Shown: positions 14,049 through 20,982 of the stretch, one piece after another
How positions within the stretch are numbered: position 1 is the stretch's first letter
Layout of the letters: every line of letters starts with the position of its first letter
DNA from: JAEKLB01 sp050249235
GTDB taxonomy: Bacteria; Actinomycetota; Acidimicrobiia; Acidimicrobiales; CADCSY01
Reading direction: 5' to 3'
Assembly (NCBI GenBank): GCA_050249235.1
Contig: JBFWQW010000035.1
Location: forward strand, 1-24,100
Length of the DNA: 24,100 nt
Made by a program: the position numbers and the translations under genes
The notes under the pieces: model-generated
Told to the model about the DNA's origin: nothing
What the model saw: the letters and a program-made list of their open reading frames with translations, nothing else
The model's database searches: none

Positions 14049-15044
14049 GTGAAGCTCGACACCGGCTTCACCTTCGACCCCGCCGACATCAGGACGGCCG
14101 GCGAGGCGGCCCGGGCTGCCGAGGGCCGCGGCTTCGACGGGCTGTGGCTGGGCGAGGTGAGCCGCGACCCGTTCCTCCCCCTCGTCCTCGCCGCCGCCGC
14201 GACGGAGCGGGTGGAGCTGGGCACGGGGGTCGCCATCGCCTTCGCCCGCAGCCCCATGACCCTCGCCCAGACCGCCCACGACCTCCAGACCTACGCCGGC
14301 GGTCGCTTCACGCTCGGGCTCGGCAGCCAGATCAAGGCCCACGTCACCCGGCGCTTCTCGATGCCGTGGTCGCACCCGGCCCGCCGCATGCGGGAGTACG
14401 TGCTCGCCCTCCGGGCCATCTGGGCCTCGTGGAACGACGGCGCCCCGCTCCGCTTCGAGGGCGAGTTCTACCGGCACACGCTGATGACCCCGAACTTCAA
14501 CCCGGGACCCACCGGCCACGGCCCGCCCCGGGTGGTGCTGGCCGGCGTCAACGAGCAGATGACCACGGTGGCGGGCGAGGTGGCCGACGGGTTCGTGGCC
14601 CACGCCTTCACCACCGAGCCCTACGTGCGGGAGGTCACCATCCCGGCGCTGGAGCGGGGCCTGGCCCTGGCCGGGCGGACCCGCGAGGACGTCGAGCTGA
14701 AGGTGGGGCTGTTCCTCGTCACCGGCCGCGACGACGCCGAGCTGGCCGCGGCCCGGGACGCGGCCCGGAGCCAGATCGCCTTCTACGCGTCCACGCCCGC
14801 CTACCGGCCGGTGCTCGAGCTGCACGGGTGGGGTCCGCTGCAGGAGGAGCTCCAGGGCCTGACGCGGCGTGGCGAGTGGGACGCCATGGGTCGATGCGTG
14901 GACGACGACGTCGTCGACGCCTTCGCGGTGGTGGCGCTAGAGGGCGAGCTCGAAGCCGCCATCGCCGGGCGGTGGGGCGGCCTGGCCGACCGGCTGGGGG
15001 TGAGCGACCGGGTCGACCCCCGCTCGTTGCGGGCCCGGCGCTGA
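14049..15044 (+). CDS. F420-dependent LLM-class oxidoreductase (TIGR03617-like)
   Basis: A 331-residue luciferase-like TIM-barrel enzyme that would use coenzyme F420 for hydride transfer. Typical elements are FDGLWLGEVSRDPF (29-42), LGTGVAIAFARSPM (57-70), GGRFTLGLGSQIKAH (84-98) and MREYVLALRAIWASW (114-128). The motif GLGSQIKAHVTRRF marks the actinobacterial subgroup of unknown substrate. The start is GTG 14049, where family similarity begins (MKLDTGFTFDP); no clear Shine-Dalgarno is present. It is followed by another SDR 63 bp downstream on the same strand, and the two may act in one pathway. It supports an F420-producing actinobacterium. Confidence 0.92.
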   Translation: MKLDTGFTFDPADIRTAGEAARAAEGRGFDGLWLGEVSRDPFLPLVLAAAATERVELGTGVAIAFARSPMTLAQTAHDLQTYAGGRFTLGLGSQIKAHVTRRFSMPWSHPARRMREYVLALRAIWASWNDGAPLRFEGEFYRHTLMTPNFNPGPTGHGPPRVVLAGVNEQMTTVAGEVADGFVAHAFTTEPYVREVTIPALERGLALAGRTREDVELKVGLFLVTGRDDAELAAARDAARSQIAFYASTPAYRPVLELHGWGPLQEELQGLTRRGEWDAMGRCVDDDVVDAFAVVALEGELEAAIAGRWGGLADRLGVSDRVDPRSLRARR

Positions 15045-15107
15045 GCCCGTCCCCGTCGCCGGGCGGTCGCCCGGGTGGGCGCCGCCGCCATCCGCGAGGA
15101 TGAGCCC

Positions 15108-15863
15108 ATGGAGCCAGATCCGTACTTCGACCTGACCGGCCGGATCGCCCTCGTCACGGGCGGGAGCCGGGGCCTCGGCTACCAGATGGTGAAGGCCTTC
15201 GCCGAGCGCGGGGCCGACGTGATCGTGGCCAGCCGCAAGCTCGACAACTGCGAGGTGGTGGCCGACGAGGTCCGTGCCCTCGGCCGCCGGGCTCTCGCGG
15301 TCCAGGTCCACGCGGCCAAGTGGCCGTCGATCGACGCCCTCGTCGAGACCGCCTACGCCGAGTTCGGCCGCGTCGACCTCCTCGTCAACAACGCCGGCAT
15401 GAGCCCGGCCATGCCGAGCCACGACGTCACCGAGGAGCTGTTCGACAGCGTGGTCGGCCTCAACTTCAAGGGCCCCTTCCGCCTGGCCAGCCAGGTGGCC
15501 AAGCGCATGTTCGACGGCGACGGCGGGGTGATCATCAACGTCACCTCCTCGGGCAGCCTCATGCCGCTCCCGGGAGTGGTCCCGTACGGGAGCGCCAAGG
15601 CCGCCCTCAACGCCATGACCCGCTCGCTGGCTGCCGAGTACGGCCCGAAGGTGCGGGTGAACACCCTGTCGCCCGGCCCGTTCCTCACCGACATCGCCAA
15701 GGCGTGGACGCCCGAGGCCCGGGAGACCACGAACAACGCCCTCGGCCGGCCCGGTCGGCCCGAGGAGATCGTCCCGGCCGCCCTCCTGCTGGCCAGCCCG
15801 GCCGCCACCTTCACCAACGGGGCCATCCTCCGCGTCGACGGCGGCCTCCCCATCGGCCAGTAG
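15108..15863 (+). CDS. Short-chain dehydrogenase/reductase (FabG-like fold)
   Basis: A 251-residue classical SDR. TGGSRGLG (17-24) binds NAD(P), NNAG is at 94-97, Ser148 is in VTSSGS, Y160-x3-K164 lies in YGSAKAALN, and PGPF follows at 189-192. The arginines after the glycine motif and ASRK at 41-44 suggest NADP preference, an inference. ATG 15108 is preceded by GAGGATGAG, a usable Shine-Dalgarno. It follows the F420 oxidoreductase by 63 bp and ends convergent to the NRDE gene. Family members act on steroids, 3-oxoacyl thioesters or sugars; the substrate cannot be chosen here. Confidence 0.93.
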   Translation: MEPDPYFDLTGRIALVTGGSRGLGYQMVKAFAERGADVIVASRKLDNCEVVADEVRALGRRALAVQVHAAKWPSIDALVETAYAEFGRVDLLVNNAGMSPAMPSHDVTEELFDSVVGLNFKGPFRLASQVAKRMFDGDGGVIINVTSSGSLMPLPGVVPYGSAKAALNAMTRSLAAEYGPKVRVNTLSPGPFLTDIAKAWTPEARETTNNALGRPGRPEEIVPAALLLASPAATFTNGAILRVDGGLPIGQ

Positions 15864-15897
15864 CCCCGTTCCTCGTCGATCCGGCCGGGTTGTTCCG

Positions 15898-15913
15898 GCT
15901 CTGTCGACAGAGC
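15898..15913. terminator. 16-bp perfect palindrome between convergent genes
   Basis: GCTCTGTCGACAGAGC is a perfect palindrome lying between the SDR stop (15863) and the NRDE stop (15918). Position suggests a bidirectional terminator. It could instead be a protein-binding site, as it has almost no loop. Confidence 0.4.
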
Positions 15914-15917
15914 ACGA

Positions 15918-16736
15918 TCAGTCCCAGCGGGCCGAGGCGTCCTCGAAGGGGGTCGTGCAGGGGTGGCCGTCGGCGAACCGGAAGCCGGGACGGGCGGACG
16001 GGTCGGCGGGCACGGTGACCAGGCCCGACCAGCGGGTGCCGAACTCCTCGGTGTGGACGCACGCGGCCCGCACCTCGGGCAGGCGGACCCGCGGCGGCGC
16101 CGGCTCCTCGCCCGGCTCGGGCGGGGGCGGGGGCGGGGGCTCCTCCGGCGGAGGCTCGTCGGGGATCTCGTGGTCGCCGAGCACCCCCTCCAGCCGGGCC
16201 ACGACCTCGTCGACCGGACGCGACTCGATGCCGGCCAGCTTCGAGCGGACCAGGTCGACCTTGCCCGACTCGATGCCGAGGGCCCGGTTCTCCAGCACGT
16301 GGACGCCGGGCGGCAGCTCGGTCACGACGATGTCGCCCTCGCCCGCCATCTCCACCGACAGCAGGACCTCGCGATCGCCGACCAGCAGCCAGGCCGGGTT
16401 GTAGTCCCCGGCCCGGTGCTCCCGCACGAACGCCGCCACCGCCGACTGCGCCGACGGGTGGGCGGTGAGCGCCAGCGGCAGGTCGCCGCGCGACCGCCGG
16501 GTGGCGTCGGGTCCACCGAGGAGCGGGCGGTTCGTGAGCCCGGCGACCACGCCGTGCTCGTTGACGGCCAGCCAGGTGCCGCCCGCCTTGAGGTCCCGCC
16601 CGCCGAGGACCTGCGGTCCCGCGTCCCGGAGCACGGCCATGGCCTCGGCCGGCCGGTCGAGCCGCTCGTCCCGATTGCCCCCGACGACGAGCGGCACCCC
16701 CGGCACCACCCGCGACAGCACGACCAGGAGGCACAT
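15918..16736 (-). CDS. NRDE family protein (TANGO2-like)
   Basis: A 272-residue protein with N-terminal Met-Cys2 and the family signature N21-R-D-E24. Cys2 becomes N-terminal after Met removal, as in Ntn-type hydrolases to which the NRDE fold has been compared. TWLAVNEHGVVAGLTNR (54-70) is also typical. The molecular function of bacterial members is unsettled; TANGO2 relatives are linked to heme or lipid handling. An unusual Pro/Glu-rich insert (about 192-216), rich in Pro runs, interrupts the domain before the C-terminal strand block. ATG 16736 is fixed by the Cys2 requirement. TAGGGT lies 9 nt upstream. Confidence 0.9.
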   Translation of the reverse strand: MCLLVVLSRVVPGVPLVVGGNRDERLDRPAEAMAVLRDAGPQVLGGRDLKAGGTWLAVNEHGVVAGLTNRPLLGGPDATRRSRGDLPLALTAHPSAQSAVAAFVREHRAGDYNPAWLLVGDREVLLSVEMAGEGDIVVTELPPGVHVLENRALGIESGKVDLVRSKLAGIESRPVDEVVARLEGVLGDHEIPDEPPPEEPPPPPPPEPGEEPAPPRVRLPEVRAACVHTEEFGTRWSGLVTVPADPSARPGFRFADGHPCTTPFEDASARWD

Positions 16737-16745
16737 CGGTCGCCG

Positions 16746-16751
16746 ACCCTA
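16746..16751 (-). promoter_or_regulatory. -10 box for the NRDE gene
   Basis: TAGGGT on the minus strand, 9 nt before ATG 16736, leaving a leader of at most about 2-3 nt. Confidence 0.45.
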
Positions 16752-16810
16752 GAGGCGACGGCCCCGACTCGCGCCAACCGGAGTGCACCCATCAACCATG
16801 TGCGGGACCC

Positions 16811-16852
16811 GTGAACACAGAACCGTGAACCCAGCAGGGTGGACACAGGCCA
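16811..16852 (+). repeat. Three 14-bp direct repeats
   Basis: GTGAACACAG, GTGAACCCAG and GTGGACACAG begin at 16811, 16825 and 16839, an exact 14-bp period with one or two changes per unit. They lie 95-135 bp upstream of the small CxxC gene and are non-coding. Tandem spacing suggests a protein-binding array, but no match to a known operator is claimed. Confidence 0.55.
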
Positions 16853-16945
16853 GGAACGCGGGAAGCGGGGCGGCCGGACCTCCTACGCTCACCGGATCGG
16901 GCGCAGGTCGTGCCCGCCACCCCCCGAGTCGAACGGAGCCCATCC

Positions 16946-17122
16946 ATGCCCGGACCGGAGGAACACGTGATCGCCGTCGAGGACCACGGCGGCCGAGGTG
17001 TCGAGCTCACCTGCGAGACCTGCGGGTGGGAGCAGCACGTGCCGTCGATGCAGGTGGCCGAGCTGCTCTCGTCCGAGCACCGGTCGTCCCCCGACTACGC
17101 CGAGAAGACCGGCGGGATGTAG
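16946..17122 (+). CDS. Small 58-residue CxxC protein, unknown function
   Basis: Not recognised as a named family. The 58-residue product has one pair C23-x2-C26 in ELTCETCGWEQHV, resembling half a zinc ribbon, then a short helix (MQVAELLSSEHRSS). It contains no membrane segment. Coding is supported by almost uniform G/C third positions across the frame, a sharp stop at TAG 17122 before a hairpin, and GGAG upstream of ATG 16946. The three 14-bp repeats precede it. A single CxxC would need dimerisation or another ligand to bind zinc. It could be a small regulatory or metal-handling protein; this is speculation. Confidence 0.55.
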   Translation: MPGPEEHVIAVEDHGGRGVELTCETCGWEQHVPSMQVAELLSSEHRSSPDYAEKTGGM

Positions 17123-17128
17123 CTCGTC

Positions 17129-17143
17129 CCGGCCGGTGGCCGG
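17129..17143. terminator. Small GC palindrome between convergent genes
   Basis: CCGGCC-GGT-GGCCGG lies in the 27-bp gap between the CxxC gene and the thioesterase gene. It is a compact bidirectional terminator candidate without a T-tract. Confidence 0.35.
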
Positions 17144-17149
17144 CCCGGG

Positions 17150-17575
17150 TCAGGGCGGCGACGAGCCGGGCGGGCCGCCCCCGAGCTCGCTGGTGGCGCG
17201 GACGTTCTGCACCCGGACCTGACCGCGGGCCACCAGCCGGCCGGCGTCGTCCGTGATCACCACCGTCCAGAGCTGCTGCTGGCGGCCGCGGTGGATCGGC
17301 TCGGCGCGGGCCGTGGCCACGCCCGTGCGGAGGGCCCGGATGAAGTCCGTCTGGTTCGAGACGCCGACGGCGTCGCCCCGGTCGCCGAGCCAGAGGCTGG
17401 CGCCGATGCTGGCCGCCGTCTCCACCAGCGCGCACCAGACGCCGCCGTGGACGATGCCGTGGGGCTGGTGGTGGGCCGCACCGACGGACAGGCGGAGCTC
17501 CACCTCGTCGGGCGTGGCCGTGACGAGCTCGACGCCGACCAGCGCGTCGTAGCCCACGAGCACCGGGTCGGGCAC
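17150..17575 (-). CDS. PaaI-type hotdog thioesterase
   Basis: A 141-residue single hotdog domain. The motif HGIVHGGVWCALVETAAS contains H39/H43-G-G and Glu52, matching the PaaI/YdiI acyl-CoA thioesterase site (HGG followed by an acidic residue in the next helix turn). The strand VSNQTDFIRALRTG (72-85) is the usual substrate-facing segment. Family members hydrolyse aryl- or acyl-CoA. GTG 17575 is chosen: TACCGT lies 6 nt upstream, giving a leaderless start, and upstream in-frame sequence is not protein-like. The Gly/Pro/Ser-rich tail (132-141) is probably disordered. No partner gene is adjacent, so the natural substrate is open. Confidence 0.9.
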   Translation of the reverse strand: MPDPVLVGYDALVGVELVTATPDEVELRLSVGAAHHQPHGIVHGGVWCALVETAASIGASLWLGDRGDAVGVSNQTDFIRALRTGVATARAEPIHRGRQQQLWTVVITDDAGRLVARGQVRVQNVRATSELGGGPPGSSPP

Positions 17576-17581
17576 GGGGTC

Positions 17582-17587
17582 ACGGTA
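17582..17587 (-). promoter_or_regulatory. -10 box for leaderless thioesterase gene
   Basis: TACCGT on the minus strand, 6 nt before GTG 17575, the same hexamer and spacing as for the nitroreductase-family gene. Confidence 0.5.
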
Positions 17588-17616
17588 GCGACCCCGGACC
17601 CGGCCCGACCCCGGCG

Positions 17617-17967
17617 CTACGCGGCCAGGGGGTGCGACCGGGGGGCCTGGGGCCGGCCGGTGGCGCTCGACGGTGCCGTCCAACCGGGCACGAGGGCCCG
17701 GAGCTCCGGCGCGACCGCGTCCAGCAGGTCGGGGTCCTTGCACGCCAACGCGAGGAGGGCCCGGCGGGCGGCCGTCCGGAGCTCGGGTTCACGGCCCGCC
17801 CACCCGGCATCGTCGCGACAGGAGCGAAGAGCGGCGAGGAGCCCCTCCGTCGGGAGGTCGGCGGCCCAGACCCGGGTGGAGGCCGACAGGTCGTCGAGCC
17901 ACCCGTCCGGGTTCTCGGCACAGCGCAGCAGGTCCCACTTGCAGGTGTCGTGCTCCGTCTCGGTCAC
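17617..17967 (-). CDS. Hypothetical protein, 116 residues
   Basis: Not recognised. The likely product starts at GTG 17967 (MTETEHDTCKWDLLRCAE) and is mostly helical, with Cys9, Cys16, Cys50 and Cys76 and a run of Ala/Leu-rich helices (residues 40-93), then a basic, Pro-rich tail. No signal peptide or membrane segment. Codon bias is like that of the neighbours. The frame stays open to GTG 18132, but that extension runs through a tandem DNA repeat and reads as low-quality Arg/Pro sequence, so the shorter form is preferred. It could be cytosolic with a zinc or redox role, but this is a guess. Confidence 0.5.
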   Translation of the reverse strand: MTETEHDTCKWDLLRCAENPDGWLDDLSASTRVWAADLPTEGLLAALRSCRDDAGWAGREPELRTAARRALLALACKDPDLLDAVAPELRALVPGWTAPSSATGRPQAPRSHPLAA

Positions 17968-18072
17968 CCGGACATCGAACGCCCCCGACGCGACGGCACG
18001 TTCTCGGCACGGTGAATGCTCTGTTACGCGGAACCCGGACCACTGCCCCGGGATCCGGAAGCCGCGATCAGG

Positions 18073-18125
18073 GGCCGCGATCGGGGGCGTGGCACGTCGG
18101 GGCCGCGATCGGCGTGGCACGTCGG
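18073..18125. repeat. Tandem 25-28 bp direct repeat
   Basis: Two adjacent units begin GGCCGCGATCGG and end GTGGCACGTCGG. Unit 1 is 18073-18100, and unit 2 (18101-18125) lacks three bases. GCCGCGATC also occurs at 18061-18069 as a partial third copy. The repeat lies between the deacetylase stop and the hypothetical gene, in non-coding DNA. Confidence 0.8.
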
Positions 18126-18138
18126 AGGTCACCGCCGC

Positions 18139-18960
18139 TCAGGGCGCCAGGAGCTCAGAGACGGTCACGACCCGCCGACCGGAGCCAGCGACGTCCCGGA
18201 GCTCGTCGGCGAGGATCTCGGCCGTCTGGGGGCTGCCGCAGTGGTGCAGCACCAGCGACCCGTTCGTGAGCCGGGTCGAGACGTTGGCCCGGACCTGCTC
18301 GGGCGGGGTGTCCCTCCAGTCGAGGGGGTCGAGGCTCCAGAAGACGTGCACCGGCCAACCGGCCTCGGCGGCCAGGGCCAGCAGCCGGGGGCTGCGGGCC
18401 CCGAACGGTGCCCGCCACAGCGGCATGGTCCCCCGACCGGTGACGGCCCGGACGACCTCCTCGGCGTGGCGGAGCTCGTCGAGGACCTGGGCGTCCGACA
18501 GCCCGCTGAGATCGCCGTGCGAGTAGGTGTGGTTGGCGAGCTCGTGCTCGGCGGCGATCCGCCGGGCCAGCTCGGGGTTCTGCTCCGCCCACCGCCCCGT
18601 GAGGAAGAAGGTGACCCGCACGCCGGCGTCCCGCAGGGCGTCGAGGATGGCGGGCGTCGGCCCGCTCGACGAGCCGCAGTCGAAGGTCAGCGCCACCAGG
18701 GGACGGTCGTCGCGTCCCCTGACCACCTCGATCGGGCCACGGGGCAGGACCGGGGCCGTCGTCGTGGTGGTGGTCGTGGTGGTCGTGGTCGAGGAGGTCG
18801 TCGTGGTGGTCGTGGACGTCGCCGCCACCGTGGTGGTGGTCGTCGACCGCCCGCCCCCACCGCCGGCCTCGCCGTCGTCACCGGTGGCGCACGCCGCTCC
18901 CGCCGACGTCGCCAGCAGGACCGCGGCCGCCATCGCCCAACGGCCGCCGGGCCGGCCCAC
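18139..18960 (-). CDS. Secreted polysaccharide deacetylase (NodB domain) with Thr-rich linker
   Basis: A 273-residue exported carbohydrate esterase 4 protein, probably acting on peptidoglycan or another wall polymer. It has an N-terminal signal (GRPGGRWAMAAAVLLATSAGA) with possible lipobox Cys24, then a Thr-rich linker (39-68). The NodB domain has TFDCG (92-96), H144-x3-H148, RAPFG (183-187), DPLDW (211-215) and LVLHH (236-240). The second Asp of the usual TFDD is Cys95, so metal binding must differ; related actinobacterial proteins with TFDAG are known. GTG 18960 lies 2 nt after the amidase stop, so the two are translationally linked. Two wall-active enzymes in one unit support an envelope-remodelling role. 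Confidence 0.92.
   Translation of the reverse strand: MGRPGGRWAMAAAVLLATSAGAACATGDDGEAGGGGGRSTTTTTVAATSTTTTTTSSTTTTTTTTTTTAPVLPRGPIEVVRGRDDRPLVALTFDCGSSSGPTPAILDALRDAGVRVTFFLTGRWAEQNPELARRIAAEHELANHTYSHGDLSGLSDAQVLDELRHAEEVVRAVTGRGTMPLWRAPFGARSPRLLALAAEAGWPVHVFWSLDPLDWRDTPPEQVRANVSTRLTNGSLVLHHCGSPQTAEILADELRDVAGSGRRVVTVSELLAP
18757..18846 (-). repeat. Low-complexity Thr-codon tract
   Basis: A run of ACC/ACG codons encodes about 25 Thr with a few Ser, Val and Ala between the signal peptide and the NodB domain. Such Thr-rich spacers in exported actinobacterial proteins span the wall and are often O-mannosylated (family knowledge, not seen here). Confidence 0.85.
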
Positions 18961-18962
18961 GG

Positions 18963-19985
18963 CTACGGACCGCCGAAGTAGGCGACGAGACCGTCCGCGA
19001 GGGCGGCGGCCATGACGTCGATCGAGTCGCCACGCAGGAGGAACGTCTCCACCGCCTGCGGGCTCGACAGGTACTCGAGCTCGACGAGGGCGCCGACGTA
19101 GGTGCCCATCTGCAGCGACATCGGGTTGTTGCCGAGCACACCCAGGCGCAGGCAGTCGGCGCACCGGGCCGGGTCGGCCCCGTTGGCGACGATGGCGGCG
19201 GCGTTGTTGCGCAGCGATCGGCTCCGCACCTCCGGTGTGTAGCGGCCGTACCGGTCGCTGTGCACCCCACGGTCGATCGTCACGTAGCCGCTGTCCCGCA
19301 GGCCGTCGAGCACGCCCCGCCGGAGCGACTCGGCCAGCAGCCGGCCCCGCTCCTCCCTCGGGCCGGTGTCGGAGTAGTACACCTCGGTCCCCCGCACCGA
19401 GGGGTCGCCGGCGCCGTTGAAGTGCACCGACACCAGCACCTCGGCGCCGAACCGGTTGGCCCAGTCGATGCGGGGCTGCAGCCGCTCGGGAGCGTCCTCG
19501 AGCGCCTTGCCGTCGGTCCGAACCCGGCCGTCGCCCGTGAAGTCGTAGGGCTCGATCTGCATGGTGCCGTCCTCCTTCCGGGTGATGCAGACGTCGGCGC
19601 CCCGTTCCTGCAGGAGGCTGGCCAGCCGGTAGCCGACCTTCAGCGTGAGCTCGTACTCGTAGAGGGGCACTCCGGCGGTGGGGTGCACGGGCACCCGGCC
19701 CCGCGAGTCGTAGCCGGTGGCGCCCACAGCCCAGTGGGCGTCGTGGCCCGGATCGACGCAGATCCGACGACCGACCAGCACGCTCGTGGGCGGGTCGACC
19801 ACCGGCATGGCCGGCACCACGGCTCGTGCGGGCGGCCGGTCGGGCTCGGCGGCGGTGGTGCCGGTGGCCTCGCCGGACGGGCCGGGGCGGGCCGGGTCGC
19901 TGCAGCCGGCGACGAGCAGGAGCCCGCCGGCCAGCGCGCCAGCCACCCGGGGCCACCACCGCTCCACCTCCGCACGCTGCCACAT
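18963..19985 (-). CDS. N-acetylmuramoyl-L-alanine amidase lipoprotein (Amidase_3)
   Basis: A 340-residue zinc amidase that would cleave the amide between MurNAc and the stem peptide. The signal peptide ends in lipobox LVAGC (Cys28), so it is probably membrane-anchored outside the cell. The Amidase_3 domain (about 73-337) shows VDPGH (His81), YEYE (Glu110/112), SVHFN (His188) and VELEYLSS with the catalytic Glu (302 or 304). All zinc and catalytic positions are therefore present. Two cysteines (275, 278) lie in an insert before the last motif. ATG 19985 lacks a clear Shine-Dalgarno but gives a proper n-region. It is 35 bp from the gene above and 2 bp from the deacetylase below. Confidence 0.94.
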   Translation of the reverse strand: MWQRAEVERWWPRVAGALAGGLLLVAGCSDPARPGPSGEATGTTAAEPDRPPARAVVPAMPVVDPPTSVLVGRRICVDPGHDAHWAVGATGYDSRGRVPVHPTAGVPLYEYELTLKVGYRLASLLQERGADVCITRKEDGTMQIEPYDFTGDGRVRTDGKALEDAPERLQPRIDWANRFGAEVLVSVHFNGAGDPSVRGTEVYYSDTGPREERGRLLAESLRRGVLDGLRDSGYVTIDRGVHSDRYGRYTPEVRSRSLRNNAAAIVANGADPARCADCLRLGVLGNNPMSLQMGTYVGALVELEYLSSPQAVETFLLRGDSIDVMAAALADGLVAYFGGP

Positions 19986-20020
19986 GCGCCAGCCGGCGCG
20001 GGCATCCGCCGCGGCGCGGC

Positions 20021-20569
20021 TCAGCGGGGAGGGTCGCAGAGGCGGTATCGGAGGAAACTGCCCTCGAGCCCAACCCTGCGATGCCGGCCGAAGGCGACCT
20101 CGACATCGAGCCAGTGTTGGTGGGGCTCCCCGCCGGGCCAGAGGGCATGGCAGTCGGAGGCGGCGACGACCACCACGACATCTGCTGACGCACCGCCGTC
20201 GAGGTGCAGCCCGCCCGCGAGCACCTCGCCTGGCGGGGGCCCGTCGCCACCGGCGCCGGCGCCGGGCCAGCTGAACGGGCCGGTCCGCCGGAGCGGTGCC
20301 CCGGAGAGGTCGAGCACCGTCACCGGCAGCCGACCGCGGTTGCGCAACGTCACCAGGAGCGTGGCCGTGTCGGCGCCGGCGTCGACCCGGAGGCCCCGGA
20401 CCGTGCCCTCCACGTCGGCCCGCAACGGACCGACCACCCCGACCATCAGGCCGACCGCGAGCAGCCCGGCCAGCACGGCCACGAATCGCCGGACGGGTCG
20501 GGCAGCGGGCACGAAGGGCGGGCCCGCCACCTCGGCCCCGCCCGTGGCGCCGATGTCGGTGTCGGTCAC
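20021..20569 (-). CDS. Membrane-anchored exported protein, unknown function
   Basis: Not recognised. The 182-residue product has a short cytoplasmic N-terminus, one transmembrane helix (about 29-48, VRRF then FVAVLAGLLAVGLMVGVVG) and an extracytoplasmic beta-rich domain (about 50-182). Strands such as DTATLLVTLRNRGRLPVTVLDL (with breaks) resemble immunoglobulin-like or DUF4352-like folds. Two cysteines (near positions 145 and 179) could form a disulfide. Its GTG start overlaps the stop of the GntR gene in GTGA, so it is co-translated with the regulator. This tight link suggests it works with the membrane protein or is the output of the repressor. The fold assignment is weak. Confidence 0.8.
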   Translation of the reverse strand: MTDTDIGATGGAEVAGPPFVPAARPVRRFVAVLAGLLAVGLMVGVVGPLRADVEGTVRGLRVDAGADTATLLVTLRNRGRLPVTVLDLSGAPLRRTGPFSWPGAGAGGDGPPPGEVLAGGLHLDGGASADVVVVVAASDCHALWPGGEPHQHWLDVEVAFGRHRRVGLEGSFLRYRLCDPPR

Positions 20570-20982
20570 CCCTCGCCCCCGCCGACGAGGCGGGTGCCGC
20601 CCGGGTCGGTCGCCACCAGCCGCACGACCGCGATGGCCGACTCCACCTCGACGCCGAGGTGCTGCACCCGACCGAGGAACTGGCGGGCGGCGGCGACGAG
20701 GTCGTCCCGACCTGCGGGCTCCCTGCCCACCGCCGCGTCCGTCGGCGGCGCAGCCACGATCGTGCCGTGCCGGCCCCGGGTCTCCACCACACCGGCGGCC
20801 TCGAGCTCCCGGTAGGCGCGGGCCACCGTGCCGCCGGCCAGGTCGAGGTCGTTGGCCAGCTGCCGGATCGAGGGCAGGCGGTCGCCGGGCGCGAGCATCC
20901 TGGCCTCGACCATGGCGGCCAGCTGCGAGCGGAGCTGCTCGTAGGGCGGCACCGCCGAGGCGACGTCGATCTCGATGATCAC
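20566..20982 (-). CDS. GntR-family repressor, YtrA-like (short effector region)
   Basis: A 138-residue regulator. The winged helix-turn-helix (about 10-78) is canonical: PPYEQLRSQLAAMVEARMLAPGDRLPSIRQLA with breaks, followed by the recognition helix AGGTVARAYRELEAAGVVETRG. Only about 60 residues follow, so there is no FadR, HutC or MocR effector domain; this is the YtrA-type layout, which dimerises through two C-terminal helices. GTG 20982 overlaps the stop of the upstream membrane-protein gene in GTGA. The perfect palindrome at 21826-21843 before the operon is the natural operator. YtrA regulators usually control ABC transporters, but none is present in this operon. Confidence 0.92.
   Translation of the reverse strand: MIIEIDVASAVPPYEQLRSQLAAMVEARMLAPGDRLPSIRQLANDLDLAGGTVARAYRELEAAGVVETRGRHGTIVAAPPTDAAVGREPAGRDDLVAAARQFLGRVQHLGVEVESAIAVVRLVATDPGGTRLVGGGEG

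Noticed and set aside
16811..16852. CRISPR-like array
   Set aside because: Units are about 10 bp with 4-bp gaps, no spacers, and no cas genes; direct repeats of another kind.
16749..16943. A 64-residue minus-strand frame upstream of the NRDE gene
   Set aside because: No domain, poor composition, and it covers the promoter and repeat region between two real genes.
17617..18132. Longer 171-residue form of the hypothetical gene
   Set aside because: The extra N-terminal part passes through a tandem DNA repeat and is Arg/Pro-rich; GTG 17967 gives a more protein-like start.
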